Shown here piece after piece: positions 1-8,850 of a stretch of DNA of 64,000 nucleotides. Source of the stretch: Kitasatospora setae KM-6054 (lineage in GTDB: Bacteria; Actinomycetota; Actinomycetes; Streptomycetales; Streptomycetaceae); assembly GCF_000269985.1 (NCBI RefSeq), contig NC_016109.1, forward strand, positions 4,774,001-4,838,000, in the 5' to 3' direction. The notes below the pieces were generated by a model. The model was given only the letters and a program-made list of their open reading frames with translations, had not been told where the DNA came from and made no database searches. A program made the position numbers and the translations under genes. Numbering within the stretch: the first letter of the stretch is position 1; every line of letters begins with the position of its first letter.

Positions 1-1
1 G

Positions 2-130
2 CGCTGGCCGGAGCCGGAACCGATCGACCAGGCCCGGGCCGCGGCCGCGGCCGAGGTTGCGGAACTGCTCCCTGGCGGGAACGCCGAAGGCCCGGAGGCG
101 GTGCCTCCGGGCCTTCGGGCTACTGAGTAG
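2..130 (+). CDS. C-terminal fragment of an unidentified protein (cut by window start)
   Basis: One reading frame is open from the first bases to a TAG at 128-130 and gives about 42 residues with an Ala/Glu-rich stretch. Third positions are mostly G or C over the first 80 bases, which fits coding sequence. I do not recognise the family. If real, its stop codon overlaps the last bases of the convergent tRNA gene and the tRNA terminator hairpin lies inside its 3' end. The other two forward frames are also partly open, so the call is weak. Confidence 0.35.
   Translation, partial: RWPEPEPIDQARAAAAAEVAELLPGGNAEGPEAVPPGLRATE
84..118 (-). terminator. Terminator of the initiator tRNA gene
   Basis: Perfect 16-bp inverted repeat (arms 84-99 and 103-118) with a three-base loop, starting ten bases beyond the 3' end of the minus-strand tRNA. 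There is no long T run, as is usual in this group. It could act in both directions. Confidence 0.75.
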
Positions 131-201
131 CGGGGACAGGATTTGAACCTGCGACCTCTGGGTTATGAGCCCAGCGAGCTACCGAGCTGCTCCACCCCGC
201 G
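128..201 (-). tRNA. Initiator tRNA-fMet (CAU)
   Basis: The minus strand folds as a complete cloverleaf with anticodon CAT in the loop CTCATAA. Three consecutive G-C pairs close the anticodon stem (CTGGG/CCCAG), the hallmark of initiator tRNA. The acceptor stem pairs GCGGGG with CCCCGC, and base 1 (C) faces base 72 (T), so the first pair is mismatched, the known feature that marks initiators and blocks EF-Tu use. The 3' CCA is not encoded. The T arm GGTTCAAATCC is normal. Confidence 0.95.
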
Positions 202-272
202 TCGGTGAACACGACTCTACGGGAGCCCCGACGGAAAGGGAAATCGGTTTCCGTCCGGGGCGTTCCCGCAGC

Positions 273-1532
273 TCAGTCGGGGCGGGACGGCTGCCGGGTG
301 CGGCGGGTCTGGGCCCAGACCGCGAAGCAGACCAGGGCGGCGAAGCACGGGACCATCACCAGGCCGTAGACCAGCAGGAAGCCGTCCGTGCCCAGGCCGG
401 CGGCGGCGTTCCAGACGCCGTGCAGGCCCATCGCCAGCAGCAGGCCGATCGGGGCGCCGAGGCGGGCGAGCCAGCGGCGGCCGGTGGCCAGGGTCAGGGC
501 GAGGCCGAGGCCGGTCAGCGCGGTGAACAGCGGGTGCGCGAACGGGGAGAGCAGGGCCCGCAGGACGAAGGTGTGCACCGTCCCGTCGAAGTCCCGCAGG
601 CTGGGCGACTCGCCCAGGCCGATCGCGTCCAGCCGGGCCTGCCGGTCCGCGGTGAAGGCCCGGCCCAGGTAGAGCGCGTTCTCGGTGAACGCGAAGCCGC
701 AGGCCGTCACCCCGCCCAGCACCACCCCGGCGGCCAGCGTGCGCGGCCGCGAGCGGGCCCGGACCCGGCCCGCCGGGGACGGGCGGAAGTGCGCCGGGCG
801 GCCCGGCCGGTGCCACAGCAGGCGGCGCAGCCGGCCGCACGGGCGGCCCTCCTCGCAGCGGTGCCGCCGCCGCAGCGGCAGCAGCAGGACCAGCAGCGCC
901 GCGCCCTTGGCCAGCTCCTCGATCAGCGGCGTCGCGAACTCCGCGCCCAGCGTCTCCCCGCGCGCGCCCCGGTGGGCGATCAGGAAGTCGCTCGCCCACC
1001 CGTTCGCCAGGATCGCCATCGTGGTCGCGGCGCACGCCCCCCACGCCAGGCAGAACAGCGAGTGCCGGACCGGCACCCGCGCGGTCTGGTTCAGCCAGGC
1101 CAGCGCCCCCAGCACGAACGGCAGCGGCAGCAGCGCCAGGCCCAGGCCGACCAGCAGCCCCGTCGTCCCGGTCTGCCGCTGCACCAGGCGCAGGATCAGC
1201 ACCCCCGAGCCGGCCAGCGCCAGCGCCGCCACCGCCGAGGAGAGCGCCGGCCGCCGCAGCGGCCACAGCCGCCGCCCCAGCGACCGGACCCGGCCCGGCC
1301 CCGGCGGCCTCGGCGTCCCGCCGCCCTGCTGGCCGGGGATCCGCCCGCGCAGCGCCGGCGGTGCCGGCTGCGGCGGGCGCCGCGAGGGCTCCGGGAGCAG
1401 GCCGCCGGACCGGCGCGCGGTCGGCTCCGGAAGCGACCGCGCGCCGGTGGGGGGAGTCGGGGAGCCGGCGGCCGTGGCGGCGGCCACCCCGGGCGGGCCG
1501 GGGGGTGCCTCGCCGCCGGGCGGACTGCTCAC
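273..1532 (-). CDS. PrsW-family intramembrane metalloprotease
   Basis: A 419-residue multi-pass membrane protein. A Pro/Gly-rich cytoplasmic stretch covers residues 1-90 and hydrophobic segments begin near 96. The PrsW metal and catalytic motifs are present in order: EELAK at 205-209, FTEN at 282-285, HPLFT at 333-337 and GLHGVWN at 369-375. PrsW in Bacillus cuts the anti-sigma factor RsiW; the substrate here is unknown. Between the EE and FTEN motifs lies a basic insert (about 220-265, rich in Arg, with Cys-Glu-Glu and Pro-Cys) that is longer than I expect for the family. The start is a GTG without a clear ribosome site, so the exact N-terminus is uncertain. Confidence 0.85.
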   Translation of the reverse strand: MSSPPGGEAPPGPPGVAAATAAGSPTPPTGARSLPEPTARRSGGLLPEPSRRPPQPAPPALRGRIPGQQGGGTPRPPGPGRVRSLGRRLWPLRRPALSSAVAALALAGSGVLILRLVQRQTGTTGLLVGLGLALLPLPFVLGALAWLNQTARVPVRHSLFCLAWGACAATTMAILANGWASDFLIAHRGARGETLGAEFATPLIEELAKGAALLVLLLPLRRRHRCEEGRPCGRLRRLLWHRPGRPAHFRPSPAGRVRARSRPRTLAAGVVLGGVTACGFAFTENALYLGRAFTADRQARLDAIGLGESPSLRDFDGTVHTFVLRALLSPFAHPLFTALTGLGLALTLATGRRWLARLGAPIGLLLAMGLHGVWNAAAGLGTDGFLLVYGLVMVPCFAALVCFAVWAQTRRTRQPSRPD

Positions 1533-1743
1533 CTGCAGAAGCGTAGGGGAAGCCCGCGCTCCGGGGGGAGGGGTCGGTACGATCCGTGTCCGCGCGATGA
1601 CCCATCGTCAGCTCGCCGGGGCCCGTCCACCGTCCGTGACATCCGTCATGCCGGACCGGTGACGCCGGGGCCTGGGGCCGGTCCGGCCCGCGCGGGCACA
1701 GTGGTGGACGTCGGGAAGGACCGGGAAACAGGGGGAGATCCGG

Positions 1744-2262
1744 ATGGGCAGCGTGCTGGCGGCGACCACGGAACCGGGCGTGGGGCCGGGCGTGAGGGCA
1801 GACGTGGAACCGGGCGTGCAACCGGCTGTGGAGCCGGGCGCGGTGCCGGGGGTGGAGCCGACCGCCACCGTCGCGGAGCTGCGGCTGCCGGTCTGGTTCT
1901 TCGGCTTCGAGGGCCTGCTGGCCGGGGCCTTCGACCTGCTGCGCGCCGCGCCGGGGTGCTGGCCCGCGCTGGTCGCGCTGGGGGCCGTCAACCTGGCGGT
2001 CTCGCTGACCCTGATGCGCGGCCGCCTGAGGCTCGCCAGGCTGCTGTGGCGCGGCCGGGGGACCCGCAAGGTCGCGTTCGGCCTGGTCGGCCTGCGGGTC
2101 GGCAGCCATCTGGTGCTGGGCCTGCTCGGCGCGGCGGTGACCGGTGCGCTCGGGCACGTGCTGTTCGCGCTGGCGATGGGCGCGGTGACGGTGGCCCTGC
2201 TCGCCCACGTCCAGCGGACGGCGCTCGGCGCGCTGGTCGCCGCCGGCAAGGCCACCGCCTGA
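1744..2262 (+). CDS. Small membrane protein with Gly-Val-Pro repeat N-terminus
   Basis: The 172-residue product begins with a degenerate repeat (PGVGPGV, PGVQPAV, PGAVPGV) over residues 11-38, followed by three or four hydrophobic segments from about residue 48 to the end separated by an Arg-rich loop. A GGGGGAG ribosome site stands just upstream of the ATG. It converges on trmB with 19 bases between them. I do not recognise a named family; an integral membrane protein of unknown role is all that can be said. Confidence 0.7.
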   Translation: MGSVLAATTEPGVGPGVRADVEPGVQPAVEPGAVPGVEPTATVAELRLPVWFFGFEGLLAGAFDLLRAAPGCWPALVALGAVNLAVSLTLMRGRLRLARLLWRGRGTRKVAFGLVGLRVGSHLVLGLLGAAVTGALGHVLFALAMGAVTVALLAHVQRTALGALVAAGKATA

Positions 2263-2281
2263 TCCTCCCCGCGCGGAGCGG

Positions 2282-3112
2282 TCAGCGGCGGCGGAACAGC
2301 AGGTCGTGCACCACGTGGCCCTTGGCCAGGCCGGTCCGCTCGAACTTCGTCACCGGGCGCCAGTCCGGCCGCGGCGCGTAGCCGGGCCGGGTGCCCGCCG
2401 GGTGCTCGGCCGGTTCCAGCCAGTCGGAGCCGTCGCCCTCCGGGTGCAGGTTCTCCAGCTCGGGGGAGGCTTCCAGGACCTGGACCATCTGCTCCGCGTA
2501 CGGCTCCCAGTCGGTCGCGCAGTGCACCAGCGCGCCCGGCGCCAGCCGGGGCAGCACCAGCTCCAGGAACGAGGACTGGATCAGCCGGCGCTTGTGGTGC
2601 TTGGGCTTCGGCCACGGGTCCGGGAAGTACACCCGCAGGCCCGCCAGCGAGGCGTCCGGCAGCATGTCGCGGAGCAGGATGACCGCGTCGCCCGCCGCCA
2701 GCCGGACGTTCTCCGAGCCGTCCCGCTCCAGGAACTGCAGCAGGTTGCCGTGGCCCGGGGTGTGCACGTCCGCCGCGAGGATGCCCGCGGTCGGGTCCGC
2801 GGCGGCCATCGCCGCCGTGGTGTCGCCCATCCCGAAGCCGATCTCCAGCGTCACCGGCCGGCCCTCGAACAGGGTCGGCAGGTCCAGCGGGGTCCCGTCG
2901 ATGGCCAGCCCGAACCGCTCCCAGCCGCGGTCCAGCGCGCTCGCCTGCGCCTTGGTCATCCGGCCGCGGCGCGGCTGGAAGCTGCGGATCCGCTGCTCGC
3001 GGTGCTGGGCCTCGGTGGCCTTGTGCGGGTACATCGGCGCGGGGTACGCCGCCGGGGCGGCGGAGAGCCGGGCCGACGCGGACAACTGGGGGCTGGGGGC
3101 GGAGGAGGTCAC
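2282..3112 (-). CDS. trmB: tRNA (guanine-N7-)-methyltransferase TrmB
   Basis: This is the SAM-dependent enzyme that makes m7G46 in the variable loop of tRNAs. The SAM-binding loop EIGFGMG is at residues 90-96 and the family signature FPDPWPKPKHHKRR is at 163-176. The protein is 276 residues, slightly longer than usual because of a roughly 45-residue Ala/Ser-rich leader before the first conserved block (RIRSFQPRRGR). The body is colinear with the family. The start could be the internal ATG at residue 27 instead. Confidence 0.93.
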   Translation of the reverse strand: MTSSAPSPQLSASARLSAAPAAYPAPMYPHKATEAQHREQRIRSFQPRRGRMTKAQASALDRGWERFGLAIDGTPLDLPTLFEGRPVTLEIGFGMGDTTAAMAAADPTAGILAADVHTPGHGNLLQFLERDGSENVRLAAGDAVILLRDMLPDASLAGLRVYFPDPWPKPKHHKRRLIQSSFLELVLPRLAPGALVHCATDWEPYAEQMVQVLEASPELENLHPEGDGSDWLEPAEHPAGTRPGYAPRPDWRPVTKFERTGLAKGHVVHDLLFRRR

Positions 3113-3217
3113 AATCGCACCAGTCTAAGGGAGTCCGCAGCCCGCCCGGAGGGCCCGATCCGGACGGTACGGGAGAGAACCGTTACGCCTCCGCCCGCGC
3201 CCCGCCCGCGGCGCCGC

Positions 3218-4459
3218 TCACCCCGCCCGCAGCGCCGCCACCGCCCGGCGGGCCACCTCGCGGCCGATGCCGAGCGAGGCCGTCGCCGCGGGGGAGGGGG
3301 CGTTCAGGACGTGCACGGTGCGGCGCGGGGAGCGCGGGTCGGCCGGGTCGAAGCCGGCGAAGGCGAAGTCGTCCAGCAGGGTGCCGTCGCGGGCCACCGC
3401 CTGGGCGCGGACGCCGGCGGTGGCGGGGACCAGGTCGGCCTCGGTGACGGCGGGCAGCAGACGGCGGACGGCGGCGGTGAAGGCCCGCTTGGAGAGCGAG
3501 CGGCGCAGCTCGCCGAGTTCGTACCGCCAGTGCCGGCGGGCGATCGTCCAGGTGCCGGGGAAGCGGGCGGTCTCGGCCAGGTCGCGGACGTTCAGGGTGC
3601 GCCAGTCGTAGCCCTCGCGGGCCAGCGCGGGCACCGCGTTCGGGCCGACGTGGACGTCGCCGTGGACGCCCCGGGTGAGGTGCACGCCGAGGAACGGGAA
3701 CGCCGGGTCGGGCACCGGGTAGACCAGCCCGCGGACCAGCTTCCGCCGCTCCTCGGCGAGTTCGTAGTACTCGCCGCGGAACGGCACGATCCGCACGCCG
3801 GGGTCGTCGCCGGCCAGCCGGGCGATCCGGTCGCTGTGCAGCCCGGCGCAGTTGACCAGCACCGCGCAGCGGACCTCGCCGTGCGGGGTGGTGACGGTGA
3901 CGCCGTCCGGGCGCCGGGCGATGTCCAGCACCGGGGTGTTCAGCCGCAGTTCGGCGCCGCGCTCGCCGGCCAGCGCGGCGTAGCGCCGGGCCACCTCGGG
4001 GTAGTCGCAGATGCCGGTGGTGGCCAGGTGCAGTCCGGCGATGCCGGTGACCTCGGGCTCGTACCCGCGGATCCCGGCCGGGTCGAGCTCGACCAGCGGG
4101 ATGCCGTTGGCCCGGCCGCGCTCGGCGAGGGCGGCCAGCCGGGGCAGTTCGGCCCGGTCGGTGGCGACGATCAGCTTGCCGGTGACCTCGTGCGCGATGC
4201 CCTGCTCGCGGCAGAACGCGACCATCTCGCGCGCCCCGCCGGTCGCGTACGCGGCCTTCAGCGACCCGGGCCGGTAGTACACGCCGCTGTGGATCACCCC
4301 GCTGTTGCGCCCGGTCTGGTGCGCCGCCGGCGCGGACTCCTTCTCCAGCACGGCGACCCGCGTCCCCGGGTGCTCGCGGGTCAGCGCGTACGCGGTGGAC
4401 AGGCCGACGATGCCGCCGCCGACCACCAGGACCTCGACGTCGTGCTCCAACCCCGCCAC
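3218..4459 (-). CDS. lhgO: L-2-hydroxyglutarate oxidase
   Basis: FAD-dependent oxidoreductase of the DAO superfamily (413 residues) that oxidises L-2-hydroxyglutarate to 2-oxoglutarate. The dinucleotide-binding loop VVGGGIVGLSTAYAL starts at residue 12 and is followed by the LhgO signature HQTGRNSGVIHSGVYY (about 47-62), typical of this subfamily rather than of glycerol-3-phosphate dehydrogenase. Length and C-terminus are normal. It is transcribed in the same direction as the regulator upstream of it, but a terminator-like hairpin lies between them, so they are probably separate units. Confidence 0.92.
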   Translation of the reverse strand: MAGLEHDVEVLVVGGGIVGLSTAYALTREHPGTRVAVLEKESAPAAHQTGRNSGVIHSGVYYRPGSLKAAYATGGAREMVAFCREQGIAHEVTGKLIVATDRAELPRLAALAERGRANGIPLVELDPAGIRGYEPEVTGIAGLHLATTGICDYPEVARRYAALAGERGAELRLNTPVLDIARRPDGVTVTTPHGEVRCAVLVNCAGLHSDRIARLAGDDPGVRIVPFRGEYYELAEERRKLVRGLVYPVPDPAFPFLGVHLTRGVHGDVHVGPNAVPALAREGYDWRTLNVRDLAETARFPGTWTIARRHWRYELGELRRSLSKRAFTAAVRRLLPAVTEADLVPATAGVRAQAVARDGTLLDDFAFAGFDPADPRSPRRTVHVLNAPSPAATASLGIGREVARRAVAALRAG

Positions 4460-4482
4460 CCCTCGGCTGTGTGAGACCCGCT

Positions 4483-4517
4483 CCCCGCCCCCGATGGTGC
4501 CACGGGCGGGGGCGGGG
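4483..4517 (-). terminator. Terminator-like hairpin after the TPR regulator
   Basis: Perfect 11-bp inverted repeat of G/C only (arms 4483-4493 and 4507-4517) with a 13-base loop, located between the stop of the regulator (4533) and the start of lhgO (4459). Confidence 0.5.
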
Positions 4518-4532
4518 GCGGTGGCGGATGCC

Positions 4533-5948
4533 TCAGGACGTGGCGAGGACCAGGCGGGCCCGCTCGGTGAGCTCCCTGACCCGCTGCTCGTTCTGGTAGG
4601 GCTCCAGGCGGCGCAGCAGCTCGACCACGTACTCGCGGCTGCGGTGCGAGGAGATCCGCCCGGCCACCTCGACGGCCCGCTCGCCGGCCGCCACCGCGGC
4701 GTCCAGGTCGCCGGCCTCGGCCTCGGCCATCGCCGAGACCACCAGCCGCAGGCCGTGCGAGCGGACGTAGCCCTCGGTCGGGCGGGCCAGCGCCTCGCGG
4801 GTGAACTGCCGGACCTTGGACGGGACCCCGAGGTCGCGGAAGCACTCGGCGGCGTCGGCGGCCAGCCGGTCGTAGGCGAAGAAGTCGATCCAGGCCGGGT
4901 CCGGGTCGCCGGGGCGGGAGCGGTCCAGGGCGGTCTCGGCGGCGGCCAGCGCGGTGCCGCAGGCGGCGGCGTTGCCGGCCTTGGCGTGCGCGCGGGCCTC
5001 GACCAGGTGGAAGAAGCTCATGGTGCGGGCGGTGGCCAGGCCCCGGTTGCGCTCCAGGGCGGCCTGGGCCAGGTCGACCGCCTCGTCCGGGAAGGAGCGG
5101 TAGGCGGCCTGCAGGCTCATCGAGGCCAGCACGTACCCGCCGAGCGGTACGTCGCCGGCCGCCCGGGCCAGCCGCAGGGCCTGGATGTAGTAGCGCTGGG
5201 CGGCCTCGTGCTGGCCGGTGTCGAAGGCCATCCAGCCCGCCAGTCTGGTCAGTTCGGCGGTGGCGCCGAACAGCGCCCGGCCGACCGCGTCGCTGTACGA
5301 GGCGAGCAGCAGCGGGGCGGCCTCGACCCGCAGGCACTCCGGCACCATCGAGGAGCGCCAGTCGCCGCCGCCGTACTTGGAGTCCCAGCGGCGGGCCTCC
5401 TGGGCGGCCTCGCGCAGCTTCGCGGCGTCCGCGTGCCCGACCCGGTAGCCGGTCAGGTCGGGGACGGCCTCGCGGGCCACCGAGCCGTCGGCGGGCGTGA
5501 TCAGCCAGCGCGAGACGGGCGTGGCGTACGCGGCGACCGAGAAGGTGCCGGCCAGGCTGTCGCTCCACCGGCCGCCGCCGGGGCCGCGCCGCAGGTCCAG
5601 GTCGACCCGCCACAGCTCGGTGGCGGAGCGGACCGCCTCCGGCACCTCGCGCGGGAACTCCAGGCCGAGTTCGGGCGTCGGGTGCGAGTCGGCGAGGCCG
5701 ATCTCCTCCAGTGGGACGGGGCGGCCCAGCTTGTTGCCGAGCGCGGTGGCGATCAGGTGCGGCACCGGGCGCTGCGGGACCATCCCCTTGGTCACCCAGC
5801 GGGCCACCGAGGTCTTGTCGTAGCGGAGGGTCAGGCCGCGCTGCGCGCCCAGGTCGTTGACCCGGCGGGCGAGCCCGGCGTTGCTGATCTGGGCAAGCGC
5901 GAGGAGGGCCCCGAGCCGGTCGTTCGGCCCTCGTGAGCTGACGGTCAT
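4533..5948 (-). CDS. NsdA-like / sporulation-associated TPR regulator
   Basis: The 471-residue protein opens with a Streptomyces-type helix-turn-helix region (residues 1-60, PNDRLGALLALAQISNAGLA then a YDKTSVARWVTKG segment) that resembles NsdA and related developmental regulators. The rest is Ala-rich helical repeat sequence of TPR character. Proteins of this group repress differentiation and antibiotic production in Streptomyces; that role here is inferred from family resemblance only. I chose the ATG at 5948, where the conserved block begins, over an open extension to 6032 that has no family character. Confidence 0.72.
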   Translation of the reverse strand: MTVSSRGPNDRLGALLALAQISNAGLARRVNDLGAQRGLTLRYDKTSVARWVTKGMVPQRPVPHLIATALGNKLGRPVPLEEIGLADSHPTPELGLEFPREVPEAVRSATELWRVDLDLRRGPGGGRWSDSLAGTFSVAAYATPVSRWLITPADGSVAREAVPDLTGYRVGHADAAKLREAAQEARRWDSKYGGGDWRSSMVPECLRVEAAPLLLASYSDAVGRALFGATAELTRLAGWMAFDTGQHEAAQRYYIQALRLARAAGDVPLGGYVLASMSLQAAYRSFPDEAVDLAQAALERNRGLATARTMSFFHLVEARAHAKAGNAAACGTALAAAETALDRSRPGDPDPAWIDFFAYDRLAADAAECFRDLGVPSKVRQFTREALARPTEGYVRSHGLRLVVSAMAEAEAGDLDAAVAAGERAVEVAGRISSHRSREYVVELLRRLEPYQNEQRVRELTERARLVLATS

Positions 5949-6611
5949 GGTGGCGCTGGCACCCCCGGGCGACGTCGTGCGCGGATGGCGGCGTGGCAGG
6001 CCGGACCGCAGTACGCCGCCGGACTGCTGCACCTAGCGTAGTCGCCCGCGTTCCGACGGTTAAGAGGCCGCATTCCGGTTGGCGGGAACGCGCCGCGTCC
6101 GGACCGCGCCGCGGGGCGCCCGCCGGCCGCTCCCCGGGCAGTTGCCGGACGCCCGTGCTCCGGTCCCGTGCCCGCGTGCGCCACCCGTGCCCCCTGGCCG
6201 CAACGGCAGGTGGACGATTCGCTGAAGCCTGTGGATCGGCCCGCCGTCGAGGACCCGGCGGGCCGGGGGAAACGCTGCCTCAATTCCCCGCGGGCAGCTG
6301 CGCGTCCGGGAGGGCATGCGGATGCCCTCCCGGTCCGTGCGACGGCTTTCGGCCAACTTCGGCCGGCCCGTGTCGTCCGTGACCCGCTCCCGCACCGCCG
6401 CCCGTCGCCACCGGCCGTACCCCGGACGGGAGTTCGAGACCCGCACGGCCCGGGCCCCGGAGGGGGAGGCCCGGTCCGTGCGTCCCTCCCGGTGCCCGAA
6501 AGCACGGCTCCCACCGGCCCCATCGGTGGCACGATGTCTCCTGACGGCGCGCCGACCCCGAACGCCCGCCCGGGAGTTCAGCGCGCGCCACGGCACCACA
6601 GGGGAGGCGCG
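5949..6611. other. Intergenic region between divergent genes
   Basis: About 660 bases between the minus-strand regulator and the plus-strand asparagine-synthase-like gene. Several long frames cross it but have no ribosome site and no recognisable protein. It must hold the promoters of both genes; I see no consensus pair and no repeat. Confidence 0.6.
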
Positions 6612-8714
6612 ATGCGCTGGCTCACCGGCTGGAGCGGCCTGACCGCCGCCGACCCGGCCCTCGCCGCGGTCCGCCCGCTCGCCGGCACCCTGCTCTGGGG
6701 CGGCCCGAACCCGCTCTGGGCGGTCGGCGACTGGCGCCCCGACGAACTCCGCCTCGCCGTGCTCCGCCCCGGCGGCCCCGCCGCCGTCCGCGGCGGACTC
6801 GACCCGCGCCACGCCGCCGACGACGCCGACCACGACACCCCCGCCACCCTGCGCCTCGCCGTCGCCGGCCGCTGCGGCGCCACCGACCGCGAACTCGCCG
6901 ACGGCCTCGCCGCCGCCCGCGGCGGCGCACTGCGCCACCTCACCCACTGGCCCGGCAGCTACACCGTCGTGCTGCGCACCGGCACCCGCTCCACCGTGCT
7001 GCTCGCCGACCTGTCCGGCGCCCAACCGGCCTTCCACACCCCGTTCGCCGGCGGCACCGCCTACGCCACCGCCGCCCTCCCGCTCGCCGACCTGGTCGGC
7101 GCCCCCGTCGACGCCGCCCACCTGGCCGCCCGGCTCGCCGTCCCCGACACCCCCGAGGCGCTCGGCGACCGCACCCCCTACCGCGGCGTGCGCCGCGTCC
7201 CGCCCGGCCACGCGCTCGGCATCCGCGGCGGCCGCGCCGACCACACCCCGTACGACGACCACCGCGACGAACCGGCGGCCGAACGCGGCGAGGCGCCCGC
7301 CGTCCGCGAACTCACCCGCGCCCTGCTGGCCGCCGTCCGCTGCCGGGTCCGCGCCACCGCGCCCGCCGACCGGCCCCGGCTCGGCGTCGACCTCTCCTAC
7401 GGCACCGCCTCCGCCACCGTCGCGCTGCTCGCCGCCGCCGTCCCGCTGCCCGCCGGGGGCGGCGGTGGGGGTGGGGGAGCGGGTGGCGACAGCCGGCCCG
7501 CCGCCCGCAGCGGCGCCGTCCGCGGCTCCTGGGCCCGCCGCGCCGAACCCCCCGAACCCGAGCCGCTGCCCGCCGTCACCCTCGGCGAGCAGGACGCCCC
7601 CGTCCTCGCCGTGCACGCCCCCCGCCTGCGCCACCTGGTCCTCCCGCCGGTCGTCCCGTACGCCGGCCTGGCCGACCCGCTCGCCGGACCGCTCACCGAC
7701 GAACCCGGCCCCGCCCTGGTCGACGCCGCCCGGTACGCCGCCGCGCACCGGGCCGGCGGCGCCGACCACCTCACCGGCCACGGCGCCCGCCAGGTCCTCG
7801 ACGGCCACCCCGCCCGGCTCGCCGACCTGGTCCGCGCCGGCCGCCCGCTCGACCTGCTCGCCCCGCTCGCCGCCCTGGCCGGCGCCGACCGCGCCACCGC
7901 CGGCGCCCTCACCGGCACCCTGCACACCCCCGTCACCGTGCTGCGCGCCGCCCGCCGACTGGCCCGCACCCGCTACGCCGACGCCCTCGACGACCTGGCC
8001 CTGAAACTGACACTCCGTCAGGAGCCTTCACAGCAGCGGACGGTGGGCCGCGCACTGGCCGCCGACCTCGCCTGGCACCGCCCCGGGCCCGCCGCCCACC
8101 TGCTCGCCGACGAACCGCTCGCCGCCCTCGCCCAGCACCTGCGCACCGCCGCCCGGGCCGGCGCCCCCACCGAACCCCCCGGCGCCCGCCGCGCCCGGCT
8201 CGCCCTGCACCGGCACGCCGCCCACTACCGCACCCTGGTGCAGGCCACCGAACAGCACGGCCAGCGCCTGCACGCCCCCTTCCTCGACAACCAGGTGGTC
8301 CGCGCCGCCCGCCTGCTCCCCGACGACCTGCGCCTCCAGCCCGGCGCCCGGCCCGCCCTGCTCGCCGCCGTGCTGGCCGGCGCCGGCCGCACCGACCTCC
8401 CGGCCGGCTGGGGCCGCACCCCGGGCCCCGACCCGCACGACCCGGCCCGCCGCGGCCTGCGCGCCGCCGCGCCCGCGCTCACCGAACTGCTCGACCGCCC
8501 GCTGCTCGGCGAGGCCGGCCTGCTCGACGCCCCCGCCGCCCGCAAGACCCTCGCCGCCGCCACCGACCCCGGGCAGAGCGCCCCGCCCGGCACCCTCGCC
8601 GCGCTCGCCGACCTGCTCGCCGTCGAACTCTGGCTGCGCCGGCTGGCCGCCCGCCGCCCCGGCTCCTCCTGGACCGGCCTGCCCGCGCCGCGCCGCACCG
8701 CGCTGGAGACCTGA
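6612..8714 (+). CDS. Asparagine-synthase-like protein with degenerate ATP-binding motifs
   Basis: The 700-residue protein has the layout of class B asparagine synthetases and lasso-peptide macrolactam synthetases: an N-terminal glutaminase-like domain (about 1-200) and a C-terminal synthetase domain (about 235-690). The ATG has a GGGGAGG ribosome site nine bases upstream. There is no Cys at position 2, so glutaminase activity is excluded. The pyrophosphate loop, normally SGGxDS, reads SYGTAS (262-267), and the later Gly/Asp/Glu motif reads LTGHGARQVLDGH. The conserved APFLDNQVVRAA block remains, so the fold is probably intact. A poly-Gly insert follows the loop. No lasso precursor, peptidase or recognition protein is encoded nearby. 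It may be a pseudoenzyme or have changed chemistry. Confidence 0.75.
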   Translation: MRWLTGWSGLTAADPALAAVRPLAGTLLWGGPNPLWAVGDWRPDELRLAVLRPGGPAAVRGGLDPRHAADDADHDTPATLRLAVAGRCGATDRELADGLAAARGGALRHLTHWPGSYTVVLRTGTRSTVLLADLSGAQPAFHTPFAGGTAYATAALPLADLVGAPVDAAHLAARLAVPDTPEALGDRTPYRGVRRVPPGHALGIRGGRADHTPYDDHRDEPAAERGEAPAVRELTRALLAAVRCRVRATAPADRPRLGVDLSYGTASATVALLAAAVPLPAGGGGGGGGAGGDSRPAARSGAVRGSWARRAEPPEPEPLPAVTLGEQDAPVLAVHAPRLRHLVLPPVVPYAGLADPLAGPLTDEPGPALVDAARYAAAHRAGGADHLTGHGARQVLDGHPARLADLVRAGRPLDLLAPLAALAGADRATAGALTGTLHTPVTVLRAARRLARTRYADALDDLALKLTLRQEPSQQRTVGRALAADLAWHRPGPAAHLLADEPLAALAQHLRTAARAGAPTEPPGARRARLALHRHAAHYRTLVQATEQHGQRLHAPFLDNQVVRAARLLPDDLRLQPGARPALLAAVLAGAGRTDLPAGWGRTPGPDPHDPARRGLRAAAPALTELLDRPLLGEAGLLDAPAARKTLAAATDPGQSAPPGTLAALADLLAVELWLRRLAARRPGSSWTGLPAPRRTALET

Positions 8715-8850
8715 ACCGCCCGCCGGGCCGGGCCGGGCCGGGGCGGAGCCGGGGGAGGCCGGGGGAGGCCCGGTGCGCCTGCGCGGCGGGCGGACGGCGG
8801 CTGGATAGCGTCGGGAACCCCGTGCCCGTCCCCCCTCCGGAGCCCGCGCT

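Noticed and set aside
165..2381. Plus-strand frame of 738 codons over prsW and the tRNA
   Set aside because: Low-complexity Arg/Gln/Ala composition, crosses a tRNA and three genes, no family character.
6534..6611. Possible lasso precursor peptide just upstream of the asparagine-synthase-like gene
   Set aside because: The ATG at 6534 is in frame with the large gene, has no ribosome site, and the sequence lacks the leader Thr and the ring Gly/Asp pattern of lasso peptides.
6060..7925. Very long minus-strand frame (621 codons) over the asparagine-synthase-like gene
   Set aside because: It is a Gly/Ala/Arg-rich shadow opposite a gene with clear family motifs; high-GC DNA leaves such frames open.
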